Under the pieces are notes generated by a model. That model was not told the DNA's origin. It ran no database searches and worked only from the letters and a program-made list of their open reading frames with translations. DNA of 64,000 bases from Bryobacteraceae bacterium (lineage in GTDB: Bacteria; Acidobacteriota; Terriglobia; Bryobacterales; Bryobacteraceae): NCBI GenBank assembly GCA_026129905.1, contig JAHCHE010000005.1, positions 267,240 through 331,239 of the forward strand, given 5' to 3'. Both the position numbers and the translations under genes were made by a program. Positions 43,527 to 53,900 of this stretch are shown piece after piece. The number at the start of each line of letters is the position of its first letter. Position 1 is the stretch's first letter.

Positions 43527-45065
43527 TTATTCCAAACCGAACAGCGGGCGGCGCACGCGGGTGTACGTGAATCGCTTCGGGTTCACCGCCGTGAGGCCCG
43601 GGGTGTCGACCCCGATGAGCTTGGCGGCGATCGGCTCGTAGGCCGCGCGGGGAGCGATGGCGCCCTTCACCGTGAGGATGCGCTGGCGCGTGGGATAGAT
43701 GCCGCAACTGATGAGCTGGTGGAGGCTGTTGGGACTCGACCGGCGCGTGGTGAGCAGAAGGATGTTCTGGAGGTCTCGCGTCGAGCCCTCCGCCTCGATC
43801 ACGGCGCTGAGGCCCAAATCGTGGTAGCGTCCTCCGCCGTGGCGGACTTCGGTCTCGATGTACTGCCCGCTGTGCAGCGATTTCACCCGTCCACGGACCC
43901 GCACGGGCTTGCCATGGTATTCGTCGGTTTTTCCGCCGACTTCGAGATCGAACGCGCCGCCGATTCGCTGTTTTGCGGCGTACTGCACCGCCGCCGGATC
44001 GGCCAGCGTTACCACCCAGCCGAGCGCCTTCTGCTTGATCAGCTCGTCGAGGAGGAACGTTGAGTCGCCCGCGGAGCCGCCGCCGATGTTGTCGCCCATA
44101 TCGATGAGGGCGACGGGAAACTTCGTTTCGGCCATCGCCTGGCGGACCGCCGCCGCGGCGTCGGGAAGGTTCAGCACCAGCCTGTCGCGGGTGGCCCACA
44201 GCATTTCGGACAGTCGCTTCGCCTCGCGCCGGGCAAGCTCCGGATCGTTGTCGGCGACTACGATCGCGCTCGGGCCCATGAAGGGAACGTCGGCGTACTG
44301 GTAGCCGCCGGAGACGCTGACGGCGAGGATCTTCGGGTTCTCGCGCTCCAGCCGCTTGCTCTCCTCGACGATGGGCAACAGCGGCTCGCGCCGCGTGTAC
44401 TGGTAGACGATGTTGTAGATCATCGGCGGCTTCTCGATGGCCTGGACGGGCTTCACTTTGCCGCGGACGGTTTCCGCCAGAATCCGCGCCGCTTGAATGC
44501 CGCGCTCTTTCGGGTCGATGTGGGGATTTTCCTTGTAGGTGATCAGCGCCGTGCAGTGCTTCAGCGTGTCGGGCGAGACGTTGGCGTGGAAGTCGTGAGT
44601 CACGACGATGGGGATGGAGGGAGGGAGCGCGGCGCGGACGCGGCGTACCAGTTCTTCGTCGCCGTGCGGATGGGTTTCCACCACCATCGCCCCGTGGAGC
44701 GGCATGAGGACGCCGTCCAGTTTTGGCGCCGCCTTCAACCGCCGGATCATCTCTTTCGAGATGGTTTCGAACGCCTCGGCCGTAACCGGCCCCTTCGGCG
44801 TCGCGCCGACGGCGACCACGGGAACAAGCTCAAGGCTGTGCAGGCGGGCGCCCTCGACGTAGCCGCTGACCGTGGTGCTGGCGCGGGAGGCTTCGTCGAG
44901 GAATTTTCGCGGGTCTATGGTTTGCGGCCAATTGAAATCGGCCAGCGTGGTTTTCGCGGGGTTGAAGGAATCCGATTCGTGGCTCATGCCCGCGATGCCG
45001 ATCACGGGACGGCCGGTCTGCGCGTAGAGCGCAACGGCGCACCAGACGAGCGCGATCGCTTTCAT
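43527..45065 (-). CDS. M81-family (MlrC/microcystinase-like) metallopeptidase, exported
   Basis: A 512-residue protein with a short signal peptide (MKAIALVWCAVALYA). M81 features are IGIAGMSHESDSFNPAKT at the N-terminus, LMPLHGAMVVETHPHGDEEL, and the metal-binding VVTHDFHANVSP (Asp-x-His-x-Asn). A C-terminal domain follows (VRGRVKSLHSGQYIETEVR). MlrC hydrolyses linear peptides in microcystin breakdown, but most family members work on unknown substrates. It starts 1 base after the stop of the mannonate-dehydratase-like gene, so the two are one operon. Confidence 0.87.
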   Translation of the reverse strand: MKAIALVWCAVALYAQTGRPVIGIAGMSHESDSFNPAKTTLADFNWPQTIDPRKFLDEASRASTTVSGYVEGARLHSLELVPVVAVGATPKGPVTAEAFETISKEMIRRLKAAPKLDGVLMPLHGAMVVETHPHGDEELVRRVRAALPPSIPIVVTHDFHANVSPDTLKHCTALITYKENPHIDPKERGIQAARILAETVRGKVKPVQAIEKPPMIYNIVYQYTRREPLLPIVEESKRLERENPKILAVSVSGGYQYADVPFMGPSAIVVADNDPELARREAKRLSEMLWATRDRLVLNLPDAAAAVRQAMAETKFPVALIDMGDNIGGGSAGDSTFLLDELIKQKALGWVVTLADPAAVQYAAKQRIGGAFDLEVGGKTDEYHGKPVRVRGRVKSLHSGQYIETEVRHGGGRYHDLGLSAVIEAEGSTRDLQNILLLTTRRSSPNSLHQLISCGIYPTRQRILTVKGAIAPRAAYEPIAAKLIGVDTPGLTAVNPKRFTYTRVRRPLFGLE

Positions 45066-45066
45066 T

Positions 45067-46137
45067 TCAGCCGACCTCCTCGTTGGCCCGCCGCAACAGC
45101 GCCTTGTTATAGGCGATGCAATAGGCCAGGCCGGCGCGCCGCTTCTGGTCGCCGATGAGTTGCGGAATGTGGTCCGGAACGAGGCCGCTGGAATAGCGGA
45201 CCTCGCGCAGGGCCTTCATCACCTGGTACATGTCCATGTAGCCTTCGTCGGGGAACGTCTCGACGAAGTGCGGGAGCGGCCCGCTGACGTTGCGGAAGTC
45301 GATGTCGAACAGCTTGCCGCGGCCGCCGAAATCGCGGATCATCTCGAAAGTGTCCTTGCCCATCTGGTCGCCGCCCTCGCTCCAGGTGCCGACACACAGC
45401 CGCACGCCCCAGGCCTTGCTGCCGGCGGCGATCTCCTCGGCGCGCTTATAGCCGTCGTAGTGGACGAACAGCTTGGCCACGCCGTTCATCATCGCCAGCG
45501 GCGGGTCGTCGGGATGGAGCGCCATCTTCACGCCTGCCTCTTCGGCCGCCGGCAGGGCGGCCTTCATGAAGTACGTATAGGTGGCCCAGATGTCGTCGGC
45601 GGAGTAGGTGCGCTCGAAGCGCTGCTTCTCCACCTTCTCGCGGAAGTCTTTCAGGCTGAACTCGCGCGCCTTGTAGCCGCGGCGCTCGACGATGGCGGTG
45701 GTGTAGGTGTTGCCGGGGTGGAAGTCGTAGGCGGCGACGGGGATGCCGAGCTTGCCGAGCGAGCGGAGAAACGTGCGGTAGGTCTCGATATCCTGGTCGC
45801 GTCCGGCCTGCCCCAACTGCACCTTCAGCGATCGATAGGCGAAGTGGACGCCGCTGTAGATCCGGATGCCGTAGCGCTCGAAGCGCTGCTGGATGCGGCG
45901 GACGCTGTCCACGCCGGGATCGCCGTCGTAGAGCAGGCGCGCCCAGCGCAGACCGATCTGGCGGTAGTACTCCAGGTCGTCGTCGGTTTCATTGGCGTTC
46001 AGGATGTGAGCGATCTTGACATTGTCCGGATCGTCCTCGCCGGTCGGCGGGCGGGTTTGCGCCGGCGCGCCCAGGGCGGCGATGGCGGCCGGGCCCAGCT
46101 TGAGAAGAGTACGGCGGCGCAGCCTTTGTTGATTCAT
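45067..46137 (-). CDS. Mannonate dehydratase-like TIM-barrel protein, Tat-exported
   Basis: The start at ATG 46137 has GGAGG 9 bases upstream. The 356-residue protein begins with a Tat-like signal (RLRRRTLLKLGPAAIAALG). UxuA-type motifs follow: VKMALHPDDPPLAMMNGVAK with metal-binding His, VRLCVGTWSEGGDQM with the Cys, and FDIDFRNVSGPLPHFVETFP then GYMDMYQVMKALREVRYSSG. In UxuA these residues bind the metal and substrate for D-mannonate to 2-keto-3-deoxygluconate. An exported copy is unusual, since UxuA is cytoplasmic, so another sugar or isomerase role is possible. It is co-transcribed with M81. Confidence 0.8.
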   Translation of the reverse strand: MNQQRLRRRTLLKLGPAAIAALGAPAQTRPPTGEDDPDNVKIAHILNANETDDDLEYYRQIGLRWARLLYDGDPGVDSVRRIQQRFERYGIRIYSGVHFAYRSLKVQLGQAGRDQDIETYRTFLRSLGKLGIPVAAYDFHPGNTYTTAIVERRGYKAREFSLKDFREKVEKQRFERTYSADDIWATYTYFMKAALPAAEEAGVKMALHPDDPPLAMMNGVAKLFVHYDGYKRAEEIAAGSKAWGVRLCVGTWSEGGDQMGKDTFEMIRDFGGRGKLFDIDFRNVSGPLPHFVETFPDEGYMDMYQVMKALREVRYSSGLVPDHIPQLIGDQKRRAGLAYCIAYNKALLRRANEEVG

Positions 46138-46198
46138 CGTTCCAGTCCTCCGCGAGAACTTATCATATCCGCGGCGGCGCCGGCCGGGCGGGCCGATG

Positions 46199-46204
46199 TA
46201 CAAT
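46199..46204 (+). promoter_or_regulatory. -10-like box TACAAT upstream of the DUF1080 gene
   Basis: TACAAT lies 20 bases before the ATG at 46224, with GGAG 5-12 bases before the start as ribosome site. No good -35 was found. Confidence 0.4.
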
Positions 46205-46223
46205 CCCCGTACTGGAGATCTCT

Positions 46224-46901
46224 ATGCGCGCTTCGAAACTTGTTCCCTTGATGGCCGTTGCCGCCGCGGTGTCCTGCCTGGCGCAAACCGCGGAACGGAA
46301 GCCGATCCAACTCTTCAACGGCAAGGACCTCAGCGGGTGGACGCACTACCTTTGGAACGACCAGACAAAACAGCAGGACACCACCACGCCGGCTTCGGCG
46401 GTCTGGAGCGTCAAGGACGGCATCCTCATCTGCCAGGGCAAGCCGGTCGGCTATCTGCGTACCGTGGACGAATTCCAGGATTACAAACTGACGCTGGAAT
46501 GGCGGTGGCCGGCGGGCACGAAGAGCGGCAACAACGGCGTGCTGATCCACACGACCACGCCCAACGCGCTGGGGGTGTGGCCCAAGTCGATCGAGGTGCA
46601 GCTTGCCATGGGCAACGCCGGCGATTTCTGGGTGATCGGCACCAACCTGCTGGTTCCTAACATGGAGCAGCGGCGGAAGGACCGGCGCTTCGTCAACCTG
46701 ACCGACGATTCGGAAAAGCCGGCCGGCGAGTGGAACACGATGGAGATCACGGCCAAGGGCGACGAGATCGATGTCGTCGTGAACGGGCAAGTGGTGAACC
46801 ACGCCATGCAGTGCAACGTGACCCGCGGGGCGATCGCTCTGCAATCGGAAGGAGCACCGATTCACTTCCGAAACATCTACCTGACGCGCCTGGGAAGGTG
46901 A
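46224..46901 (+). CDS. DUF1080 protein (3-keto-disaccharide hydrolase fold), exported
   Basis: A 225-residue protein with a signal peptide (VPLMAVAAAVSCLAQ). The DUF1080 start IQLFNGKDLSGWTHYLWND and the Trp/Asn-rich concanavalin-like beta-sandwich (TLEWRWPAGTKSGNNGVLIH, WNTMEITAKGDEIDVVVNG, and IALQSEGAPIHFRNIYL) are all clear. DUF1080 proteins of this lineage cleave or bind sugar-derived 3-keto glycosides. No catalytic residue was assigned. The AlkP-like gene begins 1 base after its stop. Confidence 0.88.
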   Translation: MRASKLVPLMAVAAAVSCLAQTAERKPIQLFNGKDLSGWTHYLWNDQTKQQDTTTPASAVWSVKDGILICQGKPVGYLRTVDEFQDYKLTLEWRWPAGTKSGNNGVLIHTTTPNALGVWPKSIEVQLAMGNAGDFWVIGTNLLVPNMEQRRKDRRFVNLTDDSEKPAGEWNTMEITAKGDEIDVVVNGQVVNHAMQCNVTRGAIALQSEGAPIHFRNIYLTRLGR

Positions 46902-46902
46902 G

Positions 46903-48012
46903 ATGGGGATCCGTTACCGCTGCCTGGCCGGCCTGCTGGCCGCGCTGTCGCTGACGTGGGCGGCCGAGCCGAGGAAAACGCGCAACGTCATTCTGGTAAC
47001 GGCCGACGGGCTGCGCTGGCAGGAATTGTTCACCGGCATCGAGCCGCTGCTGATGAACGAAAAGCAGGCGGGAATGGGGGAGGCCCAGGAACGCCGGACC
47101 CGGCTGTGGCGGGCGACTCCGGAGGAACGACGCGAGGCGCTGCTGCCTTTCTTCTGGACGACGCTGGCGCGGCGGGGCGTCGTGCTGGGCAATCGCAATA
47201 AGAATAGTCCGGTGAAGGTGAGCAACGCCTACCGCGTGTCCTATCCGGGCTATTCGGAAATCCTCACCGGCCGCGCGCAGGACGCTACGATTCGCGGCAA
47301 CGACCGCATCCAGAACCCTTCGCCCACGGTGCTGGAGTTCCTCCGGGAGAAGTTTCGACTCGCCCCGGCGCAGGTTGCGCTGTTCGCCTCCTGGGACATG
47401 TTCCCCTATATCGGGCAGCACAGGCCGGGCTCGATCTTCGTGAACGCGGGTTACAGCGAGGCAACTCCAGCGGAGAGCGGGCCGCGCTTCCGCGAGTTGA
47501 ACCGCCTCCAGGTCCGAATGCTGACGCCGTGGGACAGCGTGCGGCACGACTACATCACGTTCGAACTGGCGCTCGAGTACATGCGGACGGCGCATCCGCG
47601 CGTTGTGCATATCGCGCTGGGAGAAACCGACGACTGGGCGCATGACGGCCGCTACGACCGCGTGCTCGACCTGATCGGCTATTTCGACGCGTGCCTCCGA
47701 AGGCTGTGGCGGGCGGTGGAATCGCTGGAGTTCTATCGCGACGCGACATCGATCGTGGTAACGGTGGACCACGGCCGGGGCGTGTTGCTGTCGGACTGGC
47801 AGAGCCACGGCTCGAAAGTCGCGGGCGCCGAGCAGATTTGGATAGCGATCGCGGGCCCGGACACGCCGCCGCAGGGCGAGTTGAGCAACACGCCGGAATA
47901 CCTCCAGCGGGACATCGCGCCGACCATGCTCGACCTGTTGGGGATCGATTACCGCGAGTACAAAGGCGCGCTGGGAAAACCGATTCCTCAGGCTACGGGG
48001 AGGAAAAAGTAG
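46903..48012 (+). CDS. Alkaline phosphatase-superfamily (phosphodiesterase/sulfatase-like) protein, exported
   Basis: A 369-residue protein with a signal peptide (CLAGLLAALSLTWA). The superfamily core shows: NVILVTADGLRWQELFTGI (metal-binding Asp), SYPGYSEILTG with a Ser/Tyr in the nucleophile loop position, ALGETDDWAHDGRYDRVLD (Asp and His), VVTVDHGRG (Asp-His) and WQSHGSKVAGAEQIWIA (His). These are the metal ligands of alkaline phosphatase, sulfatase and phosphoglycerate mutase relatives. Specificity is unknown. Its C-terminus overlaps the truncated DUF4038 gene by 25 bases on the opposite strand. Confidence 0.83.
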   Translation: MGIRYRCLAGLLAALSLTWAAEPRKTRNVILVTADGLRWQELFTGIEPLLMNEKQAGMGEAQERRTRLWRATPEERREALLPFFWTTLARRGVVLGNRNKNSPVKVSNAYRVSYPGYSEILTGRAQDATIRGNDRIQNPSPTVLEFLREKFRLAPAQVALFASWDMFPYIGQHRPGSIFVNAGYSEATPAESGPRFRELNRLQVRMLTPWDSVRHDYITFELALEYMRTAHPRVVHIALGETDDWAHDGRYDRVLDLIGYFDACLRRLWRAVESLEFYRDATSIVVTVDHGRGVLLSDWQSHGSKVAGAEQIWIAIAGPDTPPQGELSNTPEYLQRDIAPTMLDLLGIDYREYKGALGKPIPQATGRKK

Positions 48013-48491
48013 CTTCCAGCCTTGTCGATGCTGTGGGACCGGTCACGACGAGGTAGGGTTGGGACGAGATAAGCCGGGAACAGGAAGACGACGATGTCCT
48101 TTTCGGCGGCGCGTCGCAGCACCCAGTCCGCGTGCGCGAAGTACTTCTCGTTCGGCTTGGAGAAATCGCCCGGCGGGGTGAAGGGGCCTTCGCCTTCGCG
48201 GTTCACCGGACCTTGGAAGAAGTGTTCGATCAGGTTCACCATGATGGCGTTGAACCCTTTCTTCCGACGGTCTTCCAGGTAATGTTCGGCTTCCTCTTTG
48301 GTGAGGGCGGTGATGAGGGACCATGCGGTGTCGCCGTGCACGAGGAACGGGAGGCCGTTCCGATCCACAAGGTGGCGCCGGTTCGCACAGACCTTCAAGG
48401 GCAACTCGGCGCGATCGGCGGCGGGGGATGGCGCAATGACAAGCGCGCAGAAAGCCAGCAGCGCGGCTCGCGCCGGCAGTGTTCGACTCAT
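47988..48491 (-). pseudogene. Truncated DUF4038 (apiosidase-like glycosidase) gene
   Basis: The ATG at 48491 starts a signal peptide (RTLPARAALLAFCALVIA) followed by the DUF4038 opening LKVCANRRHLVDRNGLPFLV, HGDTAWSLITALTKEEAEHY and FNAIMVNLIEHFFQGPVNRE. Homology-like sequence stops at about residue 135 (KDIVVFLFPAYLV), where a full-length protein would continue for some 250-300 more residues. The remaining 30 residues run over the end of the convergent AlkP-like gene and match nothing I know. A deletion that fused the two regions is likely. It follows the gene at 48511-49752 by 19 bases, so the pair was an operon. Confidence 0.75.
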
Positions 48492-48510
48492 GTGGCAGGC
48501 TCCATTGGCG

Positions 48511-49752
48511 TCAGTCGAGGCGCTTTCCATCCGGGCCCCAACCCTTGGCGCAGAAGTGCGACGCGTCCGGCGTATGGTAGCGCACCCGGGCCAGGTCGGG
48601 GGTATCGAGCTTGCGGTAGCCGCGGATGCGCGATTCCAGCGCGAAGTCGAGAATGCCGCTGGTCAGCAAGGTGCGCTCCACCGGGTACGGTGGCTGGCCC
48701 GTCTCGAACATGGTCTCGATATTCCGGACAAGGCAGCCAAAGTGGTGATGAGGGCGTCCCGCCTGGAGCTTCATGAGCGTGGAGAACGGCTCGGAAGCGC
48801 CACCGAGTTCGACGGCGACGGTGAAATCCTCCACCAGGCCGGTGAGCAGGAACGCCGCCGCCTGGAGGCCATCGGCGTAATCGACGACAAACACGGCGGG
48901 GGTTTTGGCGAGCAGCTTCGGATCGCCGGATTTGCGCGTATCACTGCGCGCCAGCGCCGCGCTGAAGAGTCTCTTCACCCAGGCATTGCCTTCGATGAAA
49001 TTCCAGCAGTCCTGGTTTTCGAGACACTGGACGGCGCGCACGCCGGTTTCGCCGCCTTTGCGGCGTTCGACAATGCACTGGAGAGCCTCCAGGACGTGAA
49101 ATCCGTAGATGTCGAGACCGCTATAGGAAATGGCGACGGCGTGCTTCTGCGGCGCGCCGTAGGGGGCATCGACGGCGGGCACGCGCCACGCCACCGGAAC
49201 CGAAGAGCCGGCAAGCATCGGGAAACGGAGTTCCCGCGAGATCTCCACCATCCGCCGGGCCTGCCGCCAGCTCCACGACAGATGCTTGTCGTTGAACACC
49301 GGAACGGCGCGCCCGCTCTGCCGGAAGACGTCGGCGATCTTGAGAAACATCTCGAACCGGGGGTAGAGCTTCTGCTCCTTGTCGTTCATCGGATAGTCGC
49401 CGTGCTCGCCGATCAGCAGGACGCCGTCCACCGCCAGCCGGTCGCCCCCAAGCGTGAGCGCTTCCATCGCGGTGCGAAAGATGGGCACGTTGTATTTTCG
49501 GGCGCGGTCGCGGCTGAGATCGGTCTTCGGAACCTGCTCGGTGAACATTGAAACGATCTTCGAGCGCGGATACGGAGGCCGGTCGTCCTGGTTGTAACCC
49601 TCCAGGTACTTGCCGATGATGACGTCGGCGTGCGACAGCGGGCGGTACTCGGTGATGATGGCCGCGATTCGCTTGGGAGATCCGGGTTGCGCGGCGCCCA
49701 GTACGCCCGAAGCGGAGGAAGCCAGAAAGGCGCGACGGTCGATGGCGAGCAT
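48511..49752 (-). CDS. Tat-exported protein of unknown function
   Basis: A 413-residue protein; ATG 49752 is followed by DRRAFLASSASGVLGAA, a Tat-like signal. Body motifs include ITEYRPLSHADVIIGKYLEG near the mature N-terminus and DGVLLIGEHGDYPMNDKEQK then VFNDKHLSWSWRQA. The sequence is rich in conserved Asp, His and Trp, suggesting an enzyme or a sugar-binding protein. I do not recognise a named domain. It lies upstream of the truncated DUF4038 gene on the same strand, so it may belong to a glycan pathway. The start at 49836 in the same frame is less likely. Confidence 0.6.
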   Translation of the reverse strand: MLAIDRRAFLASSASGVLGAAQPGSPKRIAAIITEYRPLSHADVIIGKYLEGYNQDDRPPYPRSKIVSMFTEQVPKTDLSRDRARKYNVPIFRTAMEALTLGGDRLAVDGVLLIGEHGDYPMNDKEQKLYPRFEMFLKIADVFRQSGRAVPVFNDKHLSWSWRQARRMVEISRELRFPMLAGSSVPVAWRVPAVDAPYGAPQKHAVAISYSGLDIYGFHVLEALQCIVERRKGGETGVRAVQCLENQDCWNFIEGNAWVKRLFSAALARSDTRKSGDPKLLAKTPAVFVVDYADGLQAAAFLLTGLVEDFTVAVELGGASEPFSTLMKLQAGRPHHHFGCLVRNIETMFETGQPPYPVERTLLTSGILDFALESRIRGYRKLDTPDLARVRYHTPDASHFCAKGWGPDGKRLD

Positions 49753-49879
49753 GGGAAACGACCACTGTAGCGCGGCGGAACCGCCGGCGGTAAGAGCGGG
49801 TGGTTTGGTTGAACCCCGGGAGGCCTTGCCGTACACTCGGTACTAGGCTAACCCCGCACTGGAGAAGGAGAGGATTCCC

Positions 49880-50830
49880 TTGCGCAAGTTCATCGTGTAT
49901 GCCGGCGTTGCCGCTGCGCTCGCCGGCTGTGGAACACCGCAGCGCAGTTCGGAACAGGAGATGACGAAAGCCCGCCTGGAGCGCGGGCGTTACCTGGTAG
50001 AGTCGCTTGTCGATTGCCTGGCCTGTCACTCGGATGTGGACTGGAAGACGCGCGGCGCGCCGGTCGTCCGCGCAGGCAGCGGCGGCATCTTCCCGGAGGA
50101 GTCCCTGCCGTTCAAAATCGCCACGCACAACCTCACGCCGGACGAGGAAGCCGGACTCGGCAAATGGACGGACGAAGAGATTGGCCGCGCGATCCGCAAC
50201 GGTATCGGGCGTGACGGCCGCGTGCTGTTTCCGATCATGCCGTACATGTACTACCGGTCGATGTCGGACGAGGATCTGGCATCGGTGATCGCGTACCTGC
50301 GCTCTTTGCCGCCGGTTCGCAACACGCCGCCGGAAGCGCGCGTGCCGGAACCGGTCCAGAAGATGCTACAGGCGCCCCCGCCGGTTACCAGTGTGCCGGC
50401 GCCGGATCTCTCGACGCCGGAGAAGCGCGGCGAGTACCTGGCCGCGCTGGGCACGTGCGGCGACTGTCACACGCCGATCGATCTTAAGGCGATGCGGCCG
50501 CGCGCCGACCTGGCCTTTGGCGGCGGTTTCGTGTTGAAAGGTCCCTGGGGCACAGTGGCCTCGTCGAACCTGACGCCCGATCCTTCGGGCATTCCGTATT
50601 ACGACGAAGCCTTGTTCCTGACGGCCATGCGGACGGGTCACGTGAAGGCGCGCGCGTTGAACTCGATCATGCCGTGGGGCCGCTACCGGAATCTGACCGA
50701 CGAGGACCTGAAAGCGATCTTCGCCTGGTTGAAGACGCTGAAGCCGGTGCAGCACCGCGTGGACAACGAGGAACCGCCGACGCCTTGCAAGCTCTGCGGC
50801 AACGCCCACGGGCTCGGCGCGCAGAATTAG
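49880..50830 (+). CDS. Diheme cytochrome c lipoprotein
   Basis: Starts at TTG 49880, with AGAAGGAGAGG just upstream; no ATG fits better. The 316-residue protein has a signal with a lipobox (AAALAGCG), then VDCLACHSD near residue 50 and LGTCGDCHTP near residue 190, the two CxxCH sites, each followed by a Met-ligand region (ILFPIMPYMYYRSM and NSIMPWGRYRNL). Two cytochrome c domains in tandem, as in dehydrogenase-linked or alcohol dehydrogenase subunits. A final CKLCGNAH lacks the His of a heme motif. The acceptor/donor is unknown; no dehydrogenase gene lies beside it. Confidence 0.87.
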   Translation: MRKFIVYAGVAAALAGCGTPQRSSEQEMTKARLERGRYLVESLVDCLACHSDVDWKTRGAPVVRAGSGGIFPEESLPFKIATHNLTPDEEAGLGKWTDEEIGRAIRNGIGRDGRVLFPIMPYMYYRSMSDEDLASVIAYLRSLPPVRNTPPEARVPEPVQKMLQAPPPVTSVPAPDLSTPEKRGEYLAALGTCGDCHTPIDLKAMRPRADLAFGGGFVLKGPWGTVASSNLTPDPSGIPYYDEALFLTAMRTGHVKARALNSIMPWGRYRNLTDEDLKAIFAWLKTLKPVQHRVDNEEPPTPCKLCGNAHGLGAQN

Positions 50831-50954
50831 AACCGGCGGGATCGCGTCGCCAGCGTTGAAGCGGTTCGACCAGGCCGGGCCACGCCGACCGTCGTCCCGG
50901 CCTGCTACCGGCGGGGCTGCTGGTAAAATCGGGGTAAGTTCCGCATCCACCCAA

Positions 50955-53900
50955 ATGACCGACCGTGAAATCTGCCGGCAGGCGCTGCTCGAAACGCTCG
51001 CGACGCGTATCCTCATCCTCGACGGGGCGATGGGGACGATGCTCCAGCAACGCCACCTCACCGCGGAGGACTTCGGCGGGGCGGCCCTGGAGGGCTGCAA
51101 CGAGAACCTCGTCGTCACGCGGCCGGACGTGATTCTGGACGTGCACCGGGCGTACTTCGAGGCCGGCGCCGACATGGTGGAGACGGACACGTTCGGCGGG
51201 ACGCCGATCGTCCTCGCCGAGTACGGGTTGCAGGACCAGGCGCACCGGTTGAACTTCGAAGCGGCGCGACTGGCGCGGCAGGCGGCGGACGAATACGCGC
51301 GGAGCGGACGCCCGCGGTTTGTCGCCGGGTCGATGGGACCGACGACGAAGACCATCACCGTCACTGGCGGCGTGACGTTCCCTCAACTGGAAGAGGCTTT
51401 CTACGCGCAGGCGAAGGCGCTAGTGGAAGGCGGCGCGGACGCGCTGCTGCTGGAGACCTGCCAGGACACGCGGAACACCAAGGCGGGCATGCTGGCAGTG
51501 GAGCGCGTGCGGAGCGAGCTTGGAGAAAACGTCCCGCTGATGGTGTCCGGGACCATCGAGGCGATGGGAACGATGCTCGCCGGACAGACCGCTGACGCGT
51601 TCTGGGTATCGGTGGCGCATGGCGATCTTCTCTCCATCGGGCTCAATTGCGCCACCGGCCCCGAGTTCATGACGGACCACATCCGGACACTGCACGGCAT
51701 GACCTGGACGAACCTGTCCTGTTATCCCAATGCCGGCCTGCCGAACGAAGAGGGGCTGTACCTGGAAACGCCGGAATCGCTGGCGCGGCAGCTCGAGCGG
51801 TTCGTCGAGAACGGATGGCTGAATATCGTGGGAGGCTGCTGTGGTACGACGCCCGCCTACATCCGGGCGATCGCCGAGATGACGGAAGGGCGGAAGCCGA
51901 GGAGCGTGCCGGGCCGGCAGAAGCGGGCCTACTATTCAGGCATCGAGCTGGTGGAAGCGGAGGAGAGCAACCGGCCGCTGATCGTGGGCGAGCGCACCAA
52001 CGTGATCGGATCGCGCCTGTTCAAGCAGATGGTGGCCGAGGAGAAGTGGGAGGAAGCCACTGAGATCGGCCGCAAGCAGGTGCGCAACGGCGCGCACATC
52101 GTCGACGTCTGCCTGCAATCGAGCGAGCGGGACGAGATGCGCGACATTCCGCCGTTCTACGAGCAGCTCATCCGCAAGGTGAAAGCGCCGCTGATGATCG
52201 ACACGACGGACCCGAGCGCGGTCGAGCTGGCGCTCACCTACTGCCAGGGCAAGAGCATCATCAACTCGATCAACCTGGAGGACGGCGAGGAGAAGTTCGA
52301 GCGGGTGTGCCCCATCGCGAGGCGATATGGCGCCGCGCTGGTGGTAGGCTGCATCGACGAGGACAAGGCGCAGGCGCAGGCCTTCACGCGGGAGCGTAAG
52401 CTGGCCGTCGCGGAGCGGTCGGCCGGGCTGCTCACCGCCAAGTACGGCGTACCGATCGAGGACATCGTTATCGATCCCCTGGTGTTCCCGTGCGCCACCG
52501 GCGACGAGAACTACATCGGCGGCGCGGTGGAGACCATCGAGGCGGTGCGGCTGATCAAGGAGCGGCTGCCGGAGGTGAAGACGATCCTCGGCATTTCGAA
52601 CGTATCGTTCGGGCTGCCGGCGGCGGCGCGCGAGGTGGTGAATTCGGTCTTCCTCTACTACTCCACCAAAGCCGGCCTGGACCTGGCCATCGTCAACGCG
52701 GAGAAGCTGGAACGCTTCGCTTCCATTCCGGAGCACGAGCGGCGGCTGGCGGAAAACCTGCTGTTCAACACGCCGCCCGCCGACGTCGCCGACGACCACC
52801 CGCAGGCGGAACTGCTGCGCACCGCGCCCGAGGACTGGCGCGAGCAGAGCCGCGAGCAGAAGGCCGCCATTAACCAGTACCACATCGCGGCCGCGGCGGA
52901 GCATTTTCGCAAGGCCCGCAGCAAAGTGAAAACGCTGGAGGAACTGCCGCTGGATCAGCGCCTGGCGAACTACATTATCGAAGGCAGCAAGGACGGGCTG
53001 ATCGCGGACCTGGATCGCAAGCGCGCCGAGGGCGCCGCGCCGCTCGAAATCATCAACGGGCCGCTGATGGCCGGCATGAACGAGGTCGGCCGCCTGTTCA
53101 ATAACAACGAACTGATCGTCGCGGAAGTGCTCCAATCGGCCGAGGCGATGAAGGCGGCGGTCGGGTACCTGGAACAGTTCATGGAGAAGGCGGAGAGTTC
53201 CACCCGCGGCAAGGTGATCCTCGCTACCGTGAAGGGCGACGTTCACGACATCGGCAAGAACCTGGTGGAGATCATCTTCAGCAACAACGGATACCGGGTG
53301 ATCAACCTCGGGATCAAGGCGCCGCCGGAGGACATCATCCGCGCGTACCACGAGCACGCCCCCGACGCGATGGGACTCTCCGGACTGCTGGTGAAGAGCG
53401 CGCAGCAGATGGTGATCACCAGCGGCGACATGCGGGAGGCGGGGATCCGCATACCGCTGCTGGTGGGCGGCGCGGCGCTCTCGGACAAGTTCACGCGAAC
53501 GAAGATCGCTCCGGCGTACGCTGCGCCGACGCTGTACGCCAAGGATGCGATGTCCGGGCTGCGGCTGCTGAACTCGCTGATGGACCCTGCCTCGCGCGAC
53601 GAAGTGCTGCGCGCGCACACGCACACGGAAGCGCCTCAGGAGCAGGAGCGGCCGGCTGCCGGCGAGGCTCCGCGGCTCCAGCGGCGCAGTCCGAAAGTGC
53701 GGACCGATATACCGAAGCCGGCGGCGCCCTACCTCAATCGCCGAGTGCGCTCCATTCCGAACCTGGGCGAGATCTGGAGCTACGTCAATCCGTACATGCT
53801 GTACGGCAAGCACCTCGGCTTCAAGGGCAACTTCGAGAAGGCTCTGGCGGAGCGAGACCCGAAGGCGCTCGACCTGTTCCACGAAGTGGAGCGGGTGAAG

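Noticed and set aside
50831..50954. A possible cobalamin or SAM riboswitch before metH.
   Set aside because: The 124-base leader lacks the conserved cobalamin box and the SAM aptamer core; only generic GC-rich hairpins are visible.
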